A DNA stretch of 9,834 nt from an uncultured Bacteriovoracaceae bacterium (GCA_937952395.1 CALFYV010000484.1:1-9834), one strand, 5' to 3'. Counted from the first letter of the stretch, positions 1-6,772 are shown. A program made the numbers and translations. The notes: generated by a model not told the origin, from the sequence alone.

Positions 1-55
1 CCACCTTCATGCTTCAACCCGCGACGTTCTGATAATGGACTAGTAGGATGATCTC

Positions 56-286
56 ATGAGATTGACCGGTTTAAAACCACAAAATATGCCTGAAACTAGG
101 CCAGAAGCCAAAAAAAACTCTGGTAAGGAAGCTAGAGAGACTGGTTCTTGGCAACCAAAGTTAAGTGCCCAAGAAATTAGAGCAAAAATTGCAAGTCACG
201 AGGCCAAGAAACAGGCCAAAGCTGATACGGAAGATACCAGTATGAAATTGAGTACAAGTGACAAAATGAAAGACACTAAAAGATAA
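56..286 (+). CDS. Small hydrophilic protein of unknown function, probably truncated by an in-frame stop
   Basis: I do not recognise the family. The 76-residue product starts MRLTGLKPQNMPE, has no cysteine, membrane segment or signal peptide, and is rich in Lys, Ala, Glu, Ser and Thr. A likely helical stretch (about residues 36-57, SAQEIRAKIASHEAKKQAK) lies between disordered-looking parts. The start is supported by AGGA at 45-48, seven bases before the ATG. The product ends at TAA 284-286, but the same frame stays open to 463 and looks coding, so these 76 residues are probably the first half of a protein of about 134 residues. A small regulator or chaperone-like adaptor would fit the size and composition, but nothing in the sequence shows a function. 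Confidence 0.55.
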   Translation: MRLTGLKPQNMPETRPEAKKNSGKEARETGSWQPKLSAQEIRAKIASHEAKKQAKADTEDTSMKLSTSDKMKDTKR

Positions 287-463
287 GTAGCTGTAGAAGA
301 CGAAATGATCGAAGCCGATATTATGCTTAAAAATGATTTAGCAGATAATAATCCTAATAAACCTGAAACCTTAGATAAGGTTAAAGAAGCGCTTAATATG
401 AGCCTCGTGAATTTTTCCCCCGAAGAGCGTAGTGCTTTAGAACAAATTTTATCCAATAAATAA
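287..463 (+). pseudogene. In-frame continuation of the gene at 56 beyond the TAA stop
   Basis: After the TAA at 284-286 the same reading frame runs 58 sense codons to TAA 461-463. It encodes an acidic, then amphipathic segment (VAVEDEMIEADIMLKNDL near the start, SPEERSALEQILSNK at the end). The composition looks like real protein, with a likely C-terminal helix, and it complements the basic N-terminal half. Translation could restart at ATG 305-307, giving 52 residues, but no good Shine-Dalgarno precedes it. The junction reads AAAAGATAAG. Moving one A between the two A-runs (AAAGATAAAG) would give Lys-Asp-Lys without a stop, so a pair of homopolymer errors or a simple nonsense mutation could explain the break. 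Readthrough or a genuine two-gene split are alternatives. Confidence 0.5.
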
Positions 464-527
464 TACTCGCGTAGCTTGCTGCCTTGTTTAAAAAAAGGTA
501 GTAAAATCAACTAAAAGGTATTTAGAC

Positions 528-2240
528 GTGAGTGAAAATAAAAGAAATTTTCTATTGAATTTGTTAATGGAAGCTGAGGCTTACCGCAATATTGAAGATA
601 TTGAAAAATTGGTAGACAGAGGCTCAGACTTGGTGGCCATACCAATTCAGCCCCTTTATCTTGCTTTGCGTAGCACTTCTTTAGAAAATATCGCACTTAT
701 CTTACCCAAGCTAAGTCCCACTCAAAGAAAGGCATTATTGGATATAGATATTTGGGATAAAGATAATTTGGACCTGGATTCCTTTGAACTATGGCCTGAA
801 GTTTATTCAAAATGTGCCAATCATGACATAATTAAAGAGTTTGCTAAGTCAGAAGAGTTTATGCTTTATCTGAAAACAAAGTTTAATATTTATGCTTTTG
901 ATGCTGAAGATCCGCAGTATCCTAACCACGATAACTTTTTTATAACTGATGATAATCAGTTTTTACTAGAATTTGACAATAATTTTGCTCAGGTCAGAGA
1001 AGTTCAGTATCTTATCAAAATGCTTTATGGAGATTTAGGAGTTGATGCTGCTAGTTTTCAACTGATGCAATTGATTAATGATTCTTATTTCTATTTTCAA
1101 GAAGAGCTTTATCAGAAGAAAATTTCGCGTTTAAGAGATTTCGGATTTGTTGATTATTACGATGCTCTTATCTTCCGAGCTTCATTTTCAAATTTGAAAC
1201 TGATTGATAAATTTATAAAGAGTAAAACAAAAATCACTGGAAGCTTGAATCAGACTAGTAAAAATCAAAGTCTTCATTCTTCTTCGCTGGTATCTTTTAA
1301 AAAAGGACTTGATGATATCCATGCTGAGTTGGCCCAACTAAGTGATGAGAAGCGCATAGATTTTCTGCAATTTAATTTTGTAAGACTCGTCAATGGAACT
1401 GTGGCCTTAGATGGTGCTCTTAAGAATGGCAGTGTCACCATGACTAAAACCGGGCAGAAAACGAAACAGAAGATTCTTTTAGGTACCAGCTATATTAAAT
1501 CAATGAACTCAAAAATAAATGTATTTGAATATTTCGATTTTAATGATGTTTACAAGATTGGTCATTCACTTTTAAATATTCAGAAGATTTATATTAAACG
1601 TGCATTAGAAAAAACACCTTTTGATAAAGATGAGTATGAGTTTTTCTTAGGCGCCCACTGGTCTCAGTTTCTACAAAATTCATTTGAAGAAGTAGTCAGG
1701 ACATTTAGCAGTGATTCGGAAAAATATGAAGATCTCATTAAAGCAGATGATTATTTTGCTTGGAGTAAGCGCTCTAAACTTTTCGTTGAACTTCTTCCTC
1801 ATGTTAATTCTTTTTTTGAAAACCTTCAGAACTTGATTAAGTCAGGTCAAGTCAACGATCAATTTTACCTAAATTACACAGTTGAAAATATTGATTTCGA
1901 AGCTATTTTGATGAGTAGTTTTATTAACTTCAAGCTAGGAAATTTTGAAAAACATAATGTGAATAAGATGGGTTTGACTACGAATGAGCTTAAGGAATTT
2001 GTTCATTCTTTTTTTAAGAAAGAAAAATTGGGATATGAAATGCCAGACAAAGAAGATAAAAAAGTTCAAAAGGAAATTCTGTCATTTTGCAAGAAGTTTG
2101 GCTTAGAAAAAATCGAAAACATTGAAAACTATTTATATCAAATTATGAGTGAAAATCTCAGTGGTTATCCTTTTGATGAATTAAGTGAAGAAGATTTTAA
2201 GCATGTTGGTGGACCAATACTCTTGATCGGGAAGCATTGA
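528..2240 (+). CDS. DUF6178-family protein
   Basis: This 570-residue protein matches my recollection of the DUF6178 family, found mainly in deltaproteobacterial lineages; its function is unknown. Recognisable parts are the repeat-like N-terminal helical region with SPTQRKALLDIDIWDKDNLD (about residues 63-82), the segment around FNIYAFDAEDPQYPNHDNFFIT (about 119-140), the RLRDFGFVDYYDAL motif (about 201-214) and the C-terminal GGPILLIG just before the end. No signal peptide or membrane segment is seen, so it is probably cytosolic. The start is GTG at 528, with AAAGG at 514-518 nine bases upstream. A Ser-rich linker lies near residues 243-256. The length seems complete for the family. Its stop is five bases from the stop of the convergent minus-strand gene. 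Confidence 0.75.
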   Translation: MSENKRNFLLNLLMEAEAYRNIEDIEKLVDRGSDLVAIPIQPLYLALRSTSLENIALILPKLSPTQRKALLDIDIWDKDNLDLDSFELWPEVYSKCANHDIIKEFAKSEEFMLYLKTKFNIYAFDAEDPQYPNHDNFFITDDNQFLLEFDNNFAQVREVQYLIKMLYGDLGVDAASFQLMQLINDSYFYFQEELYQKKISRLRDFGFVDYYDALIFRASFSNLKLIDKFIKSKTKITGSLNQTSKNQSLHSSSLVSFKKGLDDIHAELAQLSDEKRIDFLQFNFVRLVNGTVALDGALKNGSVTMTKTGQKTKQKILLGTSYIKSMNSKINVFEYFDFNDVYKIGHSLLNIQKIYIKRALEKTPFDKDEYEFFLGAHWSQFLQNSFEEVVRTFSSDSEKYEDLIKADDYFAWSKRSKLFVELLPHVNSFFENLQNLIKSGQVNDQFYLNYTVENIDFEAILMSSFINFKLGNFEKHNVNKMGLTTNELKEFVHSFFKKEKLGYEMPDKEDKKVQKEILSFCKKFGLEKIENIENYLYQIMSENLSGYPFDELSEEDFKHVGGPILLIGKH

Positions 2241-2245
2241 TAAGA

Positions 2246-2596
2246 TTAAGACAAATCTTTAAAATGGTTATCAAATAAACTTTTCATATTATTTTGGAAC
2301 CCAGAATCTTTCGAAGTGAAGTGATTTCTTAACTTCCTTTTAATTTTCTCATTATGAGTTTTTTGCTTGCGAATAATTTCATCAGTCTGGGAATATAGTA
2401 CTGAGTTTTTTAGTTTATTATCAAAAAAATCAGAAAGTTTAGAGAGTCTATTATTTTCATCTTCAATAAAGGTGAGTAATTCCGGAGCTGATGCATTTTG
2501 CCTAGATTGGGAGGATGTCGCTTTTTTCGGAATATCCTTTTGAGATTTAAGATAATCTTCGAATCCGACCAAATTTTCTTCATTTTTTTTAACCAT
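2246..2596 (-). CDS. Lysine-rich, probably helical protein of unknown function
   Basis: This 116-residue protein is not recognised. It has no Cys, signal peptide or membrane segment. Residues 22-38 form a Ser/Ala/Gln-rich linker, residues 39-66 look like an amphipathic helix (LLTFIEDENNRLSKLSDFF), and residues 72-92 are strongly basic and helical (EIIRKQKTHNEKIKRKLR). The ATG lies inside the end of the upstream gene (8-base overlap, ATGGTTAA), which suggests translational coupling and a shared complex or process. The GAGA before the start is only a weak Shine-Dalgarno, which also fits coupling. Confidence 0.6.
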   Translation of the reverse strand: MVKKNEENLVGFEDYLKSQKDIPKKATSSQSRQNASAPELLTFIEDENNRLSKLSDFFDNKLKNSVLYSQTDEIIRKQKTHNEKIKRKLRNHFTSKDSGFQNNMKSLFDNHFKDLS

Positions 2597-3077
2597 TTTG
2601 CTTCTCGATTTTAGCCAGGATTTGTTCTAAGTAGCTGCCTTCTTTTGAAAGTAAGAAAAGTTCTTTATGCTTCTTGGAAAATAGCTTTATTTTTTTCATT
2701 TGTTCTAGGATATTCGTGTGAAAAAGTTTCGTTTGATAAATTTTAACTTTGGCCAATGCATTTTGCTCCTTCACATTGAGCATTTTTTCTTTTTTTTGAA
2801 AAAACTTGGGCAGTTCATTCATATCTTTAATGGGTATTAGATCCCCATGATAGTCATCTAAAAGGGTCAGTAAATAAATAGGGTACGGTATTTTAGCTGA
2901 TACCATATTTTCTTTTAAAATTTCTTCAATCAGTGATGCCGCTTTATGCTGTTCTTTAAGATGGTCGATTTTTATGATGATAGGTGCGCGGCCGATAGAG
3001 CTTGCAGCAAAGACTTTCTTAATCAGTTCCTTGTCTGGTTTTTTAATAAATAATTCTTTAAAAATAGGTAGCTGCAT
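2589..3077 (-). CDS. Unknown 162-residue basic protein, first gene of a two-gene unit
   Basis: I do not recognise this protein. The N-terminal half (residues 1-90) looks alpha/beta, with hydrophobic strands such as APIIIKIDHL (31-40) and IPYPIYLLTLLDD (63-75). The C-terminal half (about 92-160) is lysine-rich and helical with coiled-coil-like spacing. There is no signal peptide, membrane span or obvious catalytic motif. No convincing Shine-Dalgarno precedes the ATG at 3077, so this start is less certain than its neighbours. It overlaps the following gene by 8 bases, and the pair is divergent from the CpaF operon across 72 bases, so shared regulation is possible. Confidence 0.6.
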   Translation of the reverse strand: MQLPIFKELFIKKPDKELIKKVFAASSIGRAPIIIKIDHLKEQHKAASLIEEILKENMVSAKIPYPIYLLTLLDDYHGDLIPIKDMNELPKFFQKKEKMLNVKEQNALAKVKIYQTKLFHTNILEQMKKIKLFSKKHKELFLLSKEGSYLEQILAKIEKQNG

Positions 3078-3149
3078 AAGTTTTCAAGCAAAATGTTATC
3101 ACACTATCTCAATCTCTCATTCCATTATACAATAACTCTTAAGGAATAA

Positions 3150-3845
3150 ATGATTATGTTAAGATTTCCAGTCTTAAACCTACCAGATGAGTTAGTTTAT
3201 TTACTTAAGAGTAATCTGACCTCTGTTGAACTACAAAATAAGATTGTACTTGAGAAAATTAATCAAAATTATGCTTTAGTACAATTATTAGAGGGCCTTT
3301 TTCAAGAATACGACACTCAAAAACGATTACCTCAAGCTTTAAAAAAAATAAGCTGGAGTCATTTTCGTGATCAGTTTGCTTCTATTTATGTTTACCACCA
3401 AGTTCATGGTCGTTTTCCGAAAGAGATAAATCTTGAAATGGTGAGAGATATACAGGCTTTTGAGGATAAGATTTCAGATTTCTCTCTTCATTCAAATTCA
3501 AGGGCCTTTCTTTTGGGTTTCTACCTTAAAATTTCTCAAGTCATCTTGAGACAACAATTAGGTGATGCCACAATTACATTAGTTGAATTACCCAAAGAGG
3601 TCATAGGGCTTCTTTCTTTATCGACTGCGCATTCAGAAAAAGTCGATTTGCTTATTATCCTTGTTTGGCATTTGAATCAATTTTTAGGCATAGAGATTCT
3701 AACAAAATTAATTAAATCTGGCACAAGCTATCTTGAAATATTTGAAGGATTAAAAAAAGAGCAACAAGAAATTATGGTTGATAATTTTTTGGCCTACGGT
3801 TGCTCTATAAATGAAAATGAGATTTTCTTAAATGAAAGAGTTTAG
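3150..3845 (+). CDS. Unknown 231-residue protein co-transcribed with CpaF-type ATPase
   Basis: The family is not recognised. The protein appears mostly helical, with one Cys near the C-terminus and no signal peptide or clear membrane span. The hydrophobic stretches LLIILVWHLNQFLGIEIL and RAFLLGFYLKISQVIL are short and amphipathic. Two starts are possible: ATG 3150 (MIMLRF) and ATG 3156 (MLRF). AAGGA at 3141-3145 is 4 bases from the first and 10 from the second, so spacing does not settle it. The stop is only two bases before the ATPase start, so the two are almost certainly one operon, and the protein is a likely partner or regulator of that ATPase. This role is inferred from context only. 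Confidence 0.65.
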   Translation: MIMLRFPVLNLPDELVYLLKSNLTSVELQNKIVLEKINQNYALVQLLEGLFQEYDTQKRLPQALKKISWSHFRDQFASIYVYHQVHGRFPKEINLEMVRDIQAFEDKISDFSLHSNSRAFLLGFYLKISQVILRQQLGDATITLVELPKEVIGLLSLSTAHSEKVDLLIILVWHLNQFLGIEILTKLIKSGTSYLEIFEGLKKEQQEIMVDNFLAYGCSINENEIFLNERV

Positions 3846-3847
3846 TT

Positions 3848-4975
3848 ATGAAAATAGATGAGCTAGCTAAAGATAATACCGTATGGAATCTAATCTATGA
3901 GTTATCCACGAAGCAGGGAATAACAGAAATTATGATTAACGGTAGTAATAATATTTACATTGAACGTGACAATGAGTTTATCAGACTCAACGTTCAACTA
4001 GTAAGAGAGCATATTAAAAAGTTTTGTCAGGATATTGCTGCATACAATAAAAAAGTTTTTAATGATAAAAATCCGATTATTGATGGCAGGCTACCAGATG
4101 GAAGTCGAGTCAATATTATCTCAGATAGTTATACGACAGGAACGCCAGCGATCACTATCAGAAAGTATCTTAAGCAAATCAGAACTTTTGAAAGTGTGGA
4201 TGAAATCTTTGGTCTAAAAAATAAAAAATGGTTTGAGTTTTTTAAGACTCTTGTCAAGGCCAAATGTAATATCTTGGTTTCTGGGGGAACGGGAGTTGGT
4301 AAAACCACTTTTTTAAATTTACTACTGCAGGAAATCCCAAAAGATGAAAGAGTTATTACAATTGAAGATACCCGTGAGCTACAATTCAATCTAACCAACG
4401 TAGTTAGACTTGAAGCTAAAAATGAGATTGCTGATGAAAATAAAGGTCTCAATATTAGGCAACTACTAAAAAATACCTTAAGGATGAGGCCAGACAGAAT
4501 TATCGTAGGAGAGGTCAGAGCCGAAGAAGCTTTTGATTTACTTCAGGCCATGAATACAGGACATAATGGCAGTATGACTTCTATTCATGCCAATACTCCG
4601 GGAGAGTGTGTCGGGCGTTTAGAAAATCTTTTTATCCTGGCCGGTTATGATATCCCCATTCGTGCTATTCGTTACCAAATTGTTAAAGCGGTGGATTATA
4701 TTATTCAGATTGGGCGCAATAAAAATGGCGAACGAGTAGTGACTAAAGTTTCTGAAGTCACGGGTATCGAACAAGAGCGAATTCTCTTACAAGATATCGG
4801 TGTTTATGAAGAAGATAGATTAAATTTTACAGGTCTAGTTCCAGCCGAGATGAAAAAACTTATGGACTCAGGACTATCCAATAATTTTTTTGATAACCCT
4901 GATCTGGAAGTCCCTGTTCAGGAAGAGATTCAGGAAACACAGGAACCTTTACCACCTGTTATAGGGCAAGAATAA
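3848..4975 (+). CDS. cpaF: CpaF/TadA-type (VirB11 superfamily) secretion ATPase
   Basis: This is a hexameric secretion/pilus-assembly ATPase of the type II/IV family, expected at the cytoplasmic face of the inner membrane powering pilus assembly or export. Motifs seen in the 375 residues are: an N-terminal domain with EIMINGSNNIYIER (27-40) and DGRLPDGSRVNI (79-90); Walker A GGTGVGKT (146-153); Asp box TIEDTREL (171-178); Walker B with catalytic Glu, RPDRIIVGEVR (214-224); and His box SMTSIHANTP (242-251). It resembles the core of CpaF, with a short N-terminus and a disordered acidic Pro/Glu tail (about 350-375). The start lies two bases after the preceding gene, with GAAAGAG upstream. No pilin, TadB/TadC, secretin or prepilin peptidase gene is nearby, so its machine is unknown. 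The assignment to the CpaF branch rather than another VirB11-like branch is likely but not certain. Confidence 0.9.
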   Translation: MKIDELAKDNTVWNLIYELSTKQGITEIMINGSNNIYIERDNEFIRLNVQLVREHIKKFCQDIAAYNKKVFNDKNPIIDGRLPDGSRVNIISDSYTTGTPAITIRKYLKQIRTFESVDEIFGLKNKKWFEFFKTLVKAKCNILVSGGTGVGKTTFLNLLLQEIPKDERVITIEDTRELQFNLTNVVRLEAKNEIADENKGLNIRQLLKNTLRMRPDRIIVGEVRAEEAFDLLQAMNTGHNGSMTSIHANTPGECVGRLENLFILAGYDIPIRAIRYQIVKAVDYIIQIGRNKNGERVVTKVSEVTGIEQERILLQDIGVYEEDRLNFTGLVPAEMKKLMDSGLSNNFFDNPDLEVPVQEEIQETQEPLPPVIGQE

Positions 4976-4981
4976 GTTTTC

Positions 4982-5320
4982 TCAGTCACCTAAAACTAAA
5001 GTAGCTATTTTTTGGATACATTCATCGATGACACTTGTTTTGGCTTTTTCGATAAACTTTACTTTGCGTGCCTTCCAATCGAGACTTTTTAAGTGGTCAG
5101 ATAAAATAACTCCAGAAATTTTTTTACCCTTAGCTAAGACTTCAAAAGGATAACCCTTTTCATTTGAAGTTATAGGGGCACATAAAGCGAGACTTGTCTT
5201 TTTATTATATTCTTTCGGAGAAATAATAATAGCAGGCCTTTTGCCTCTTTGTTCGTGACCAACTTGAGGTGAAAAGTTCAGCCACACAAAGTCTCCTTTA
5301 CTTGGAACATAATCAACCAT
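4982..5320 (-). CDS. mazF: MazF-family endoribonuclease toxin
   Basis: This protein closely resembles E. coli MazF over its whole length (112 residues here, 111 there). MazF toxins cleave single-stranded RNA at short sequence motifs and stop translation. Landmarks are GDFVWLNFSPQVGHEQRGKRPA (9-30), SPKEYNKKTSLALCAPIT (34-51), GYPFEV (56-61) and ILSDHLKSLDWKAR (72-85). The catalytic Arg and Thr of E. coli MazF (R29, T52) correspond to R28 and T51, so the toxin looks intact. The cleavage motif cannot be read from the sequence. The gene starts three bases after the mazE stop, with an AAAGAGG Shine-Dalgarno inside the mazE end, which implies coupled translation. Its stop lies six bases from the convergent cpaF stop. 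Confidence 0.95.
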   Translation of the reverse strand: MVDYVPSKGDFVWLNFSPQVGHEQRGKRPAIIISPKEYNKKTSLALCAPITSNEKGYPFEVLAKGKKISGVILSDHLKSLDWKARKVKFIEKAKTSVIDECIQKIATLVLGD

Positions 5321-5323
5321 TTA

Positions 5324-5557
5324 TCAAACCTCTTTACCTTCATTAATAAAATCATCCTCACTATGAAGATTACTGTCATCAATTTTCTCCAGAAGCTCTT
5401 TCAAAGAAACGGAACTCTTAACGGGTAAAATGATTATTTTTCCATCAACATGTTCGATTTCTACCTCAGAGTTAACACTGAGATTAGCTTTTTCAATAAT
5501 CGATTTTGGAATACGCACTCCGATCGAGTTTCCCCATTTTTGAAGCTTAGATGCCAT
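5324..5557 (-). CDS. mazE: MazE-family antitoxin
   Basis: The 77-residue antitoxin has an N-terminal AbrB/SpoVT-type swapped-hairpin DNA-binding domain (about 1-46), with the hallmark KWGNSIGVRIPKSIIEKANL (7-26) and EVEIEHVDGKIII (31-43). An acidic C-terminal tail (about 50-77) is expected to wrap around MazF and occupy its RNA-binding groove. In the family, antitoxin and complex repress their own promoter. The Shine-Dalgarno on the minus strand is GAGGTGA, ending four bases before the ATG. A strong promoter and a palindrome lie immediately upstream (5575-5603). Gene order antitoxin then toxin is the usual one. Confidence 0.95.
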   Translation of the reverse strand: MASKLQKWGNSIGVRIPKSIIEKANLSVNSEVEIEHVDGKIIILPVKSSVSLKELLEKIDDSNLHSEDDFINEGKEV

Positions 5558-5574
5558 AATTCACCTCATTGCAA

Positions 5575-5603
5575 AGTATATACAATGTTTATACCTCTGT
5601 CAA
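5575..5603 (-). promoter_or_regulatory. Near-consensus sigma70-type promoter of mazEF
   Basis: Read on the minus strand, TTGACA (plus-strand positions 5598-5603) is followed by exactly 17 bases and then TATACT (5575-5580). This is a full -35 match and a 5-of-6 -10 match at ideal spacing. The -10 box ends 17 bases before the mazE ATG, so the leader is very short. It is the strongest promoter visible in the window, as expected for an autoregulated toxin-antitoxin operon. Confidence 0.8.
5576..5594. promoter_or_regulatory. Probable MazE/MazEF operator overlapping the -10 box
   Basis: Plus-strand GTATA (5576-5580) and TATAC (5590-5594) are inverted arms nine bases apart. The first arm is also part of the perfect palindrome GTATATAC (5576-5583). 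The element covers the -10 box and much of the spacer of the mazEF promoter. Known MazE-type antitoxins bind palindromes at this location to block RNA polymerase; the specific site here is inferred from position and symmetry. Confidence 0.5.
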
Positions 5604-5638
5604 GAGAGAAAGTACAGTATCTTACAAGCCTCTGCTTC

Positions 5639-5661
5639 TAAAGCTATTAACTACAGCTTTA
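5639..5661. repeat. Small inverted repeat in the mazE-GST intergenic region
   Basis: TAAAGCT (5639-5645) and AGCTTTA (5655-5661) are perfect 7-bp arms around a 9-base loop. No T-run follows on either strand, so it is not a good terminator. It lies about 35 bases beyond the mazEF promoter in the 226-base divergent region 5558-5783, where I see no gene. A weak hairpin, a protein-binding site or chance are all possible. Confidence 0.3.
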
Positions 5662-5730
5662 ATCACTTGACGATGATTTTCTTATTGTTTTCAAAGTTTT
5701 TTTCATTTCTGAAACACATCAAAAGAGTAC

Positions 5731-5750
5731 ACATCTTAAATGACAGATGT
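5731..5750. promoter_or_regulatory. Operator-like inverted repeat upstream of the GST gene
   Basis: ACATCT (5731-5736) and AGATGT (5745-5750) form perfect 6-bp arms with an 8-base spacer, ending 33 bases before the GST start. The 20-base dyad length is typical for binding of a dimeric regulator. No clear promoter can be assigned around it: the nearest elements, ATGACA (5740-5745) and A/T-rich TTAAAA (5765-5770), have poor spacing. Chance is a real alternative in such AT-rich DNA. Confidence 0.3.
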
Positions 5751-5783
5751 TAATGTTTAGAAAATTAAAATAGGATAAAAATA

Positions 5784-6347
5784 ATGAAACTTATCGGTTC
5801 AATCACATCTCCTTACGTCAGACGAGTACGGATACTTTTAGAAAATCAAGATTATGATTTTGAACTTATTAATGTCTTTTCTCCTGAAGGTCAAAAGCGC
5901 ATGAAAGAAATTACTACTACAGGCCGAGTTCCTCTTTTCATCGATAACGATAAAGTCATCTGGGATTCAATGCTTATTTGTGAATACTTATTACAAAAAC
6001 AAGGTAAAGAAATAAGTTTAGAACAAAAGTTAAAGCTCGTTGAAATTAATGAAGCCAGTGATTCAGCTATTACTCTTTTTCAACTGAAGAAATTTAATCT
6101 AGACAATTCTTGGAGCAATGAATTTAGCCAGCTTCAACTTCAACGCATTGATAGAGTCCTAGCTGATTTTGATAAAACTTACCGTAGTCCCAAATGGGAA
6201 ATTCAAGACATGTGGCTCTACTGTTTTCTCGACTGGCTTGATTTTCGCCAAGTTTTTTCTTGGCGTGAGAAATTCAAAAATCTTGTGGGCTTTATGAATG
6301 CCCACAAAGATAAGTTTATTTTGCAGCAGACGGACCCTAGAGGTTAG
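5784..6347 (+). CDS. Glutathione S-transferase family protein, YibF-like
   Basis: The 187-residue protein has an N-terminal thioredoxin-fold GST domain (about 1-75) and a helical C-terminal domain. MKLIGSITSPYVRRVRILLE (1-20) matches the start of YibF-type GSTs. GRVPLF (47-52) carries the cis-proline P50, and the glutathione-contacting pair is D61-S62 where many GSTs have Glu/Asp-Ser. Near the end, DWLDFRQVFSW and the final QQTDPRG resemble the YibF C-terminus. Ser9 is at the usual catalytic position, with no Cys there. The protein is somewhat shorter than the typical 200 residues. AGGA at 5772-5775 lies eight bases before the ATG. Family members conjugate or reduce via glutathione, but the substrate here is unknown. 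Its stop overlaps the stop of the convergent gene by four bases. Confidence 0.85.
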   Translation: MKLIGSITSPYVRRVRILLENQDYDFELINVFSPEGQKRMKEITTTGRVPLFIDNDKVIWDSMLICEYLLQKQGKEISLEQKLKLVEINEASDSAITLFQLKKFNLDNSWSNEFSQLQLQRIDRVLADFDKTYRSPKWEIQDMWLYCFLDWLDFRQVFSWREKFKNLVGFMNAHKDKFILQQTDPRG

Positions 6348-6772
6348 AACATAGTATTTTTATTAGCGGATTTTTCGGGAATAGACTGACCCACATCCCA
6401 ATGCTCGCTAATCTTGCCGTCCGTAACACGAAATATATCAATTACAGCCCGCCCCCGATCATTTTTATTCTCTTTTGAATGAACATGAACAACTACCAAA
6501 TCATCTTCTGCAATCATTCGCTTAATTTCAATAAAGGATTCTTTATGAGTCTTGTAATATTCCTCAAAGTAGTCAATAAAGGGTTTTTTCCCGTTATCCA
6601 CATAGGGATTATGTTGTTTATAGCTTGGGCCAACAAACTTTTCCATCGCTAAGCGAGGTTGGTGTTTATTAAATGCTGTTTCGTAAAACTCCCGCACAAC
6701 TTCCTTATTAGATTTTAAATTACTGGCAAATACTGGATTTAAAAGAACTGATAATAAAATTAATTGAATCAT
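6344..6772 (-). CDS. Probable exported SnoaL-like / NTF2-fold protein
   Basis: The 142-residue protein carries a SnoaL-like cone fold: NKEVVREFYETAFNKHQP (22-39), YKQHNPYVDNG (51-61), a central strand around DDLVVVHVHS (90-99) and the typical end AVIDIFRVTDGKISEHWDVGQ (109-129). The HNP and EHWD residues line the pocket in relatives. The first 16-17 residues (MIQLILLSVLLNPVFA) look like a short signal peptide with a V-F-A cleavage motif, but the start lacks the usual positive charge, so export is likely rather than certain. No in-frame start exists upstream before a stop. The Shine-Dalgarno AAGGAG sits six bases before the ATG and lies within an inverted repeat. The ligand or activity is unknown; the family includes enzymes and simple binding proteins. 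Confidence 0.8.
   Translation of the reverse strand: MIQLILLSVLLNPVFASNLKSNKEVVREFYETAFNKHQPRLAMEKFVGPSYKQHNPYVDNGKKPFIDYFEEYYKTHKESFIEIKRMIAEDDLVVVHVHSKENKNDRGRAVIDIFRVTDGKISEHWDVGQSIPEKSANKNTMF

Noticed and set aside
1..51. Possible tail of an upstream plus-strand gene, or start of a minus-strand gene at position 10
   Set aside because: All three plus frames close within 30-51 bases (one gives HLHASTRDVLIMD then stop), and a minus-strand ATG at 8-10 has no clear Shine-Dalgarno. The edge is too short to choose.
479..501. Hairpin CTGCCTT / AAGGTAG before the DUF6178 gene
   Set aside because: The stem needs a G-T pair and no T-run follows, so a terminator is not supported.
196..510. 104-codon open frame on the minus strand
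   Set aside because: It is antisense to the interrupted small gene, has a Ser/Leu-rich shadow composition and no ribosome-binding site.
2242..2259. AAGATT / AATCTT hairpin between convergent stops
   Set aside because: Only 6 bp with a single G-C pair and no T-run; too weak for a bidirectional terminator.
3096..3131. Promoter for the 231-residue gene: TTATCA and TATACA
   Set aside because: The -10-like box is reasonable but the spacing to the -35-like box is 24 bases, too long; kept only as a possibility.
4129..4452. 107-codon minus-strand frame inside cpaF
   Set aside because: It lies opposite the Walker A and Asp-box region of a clearly real gene and has a shadow-like composition.
5667..5672. 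TTGACG as a -35 box for the GST gene
   Set aside because: No -10-like hexamer occurs at 15-19 bases downstream.
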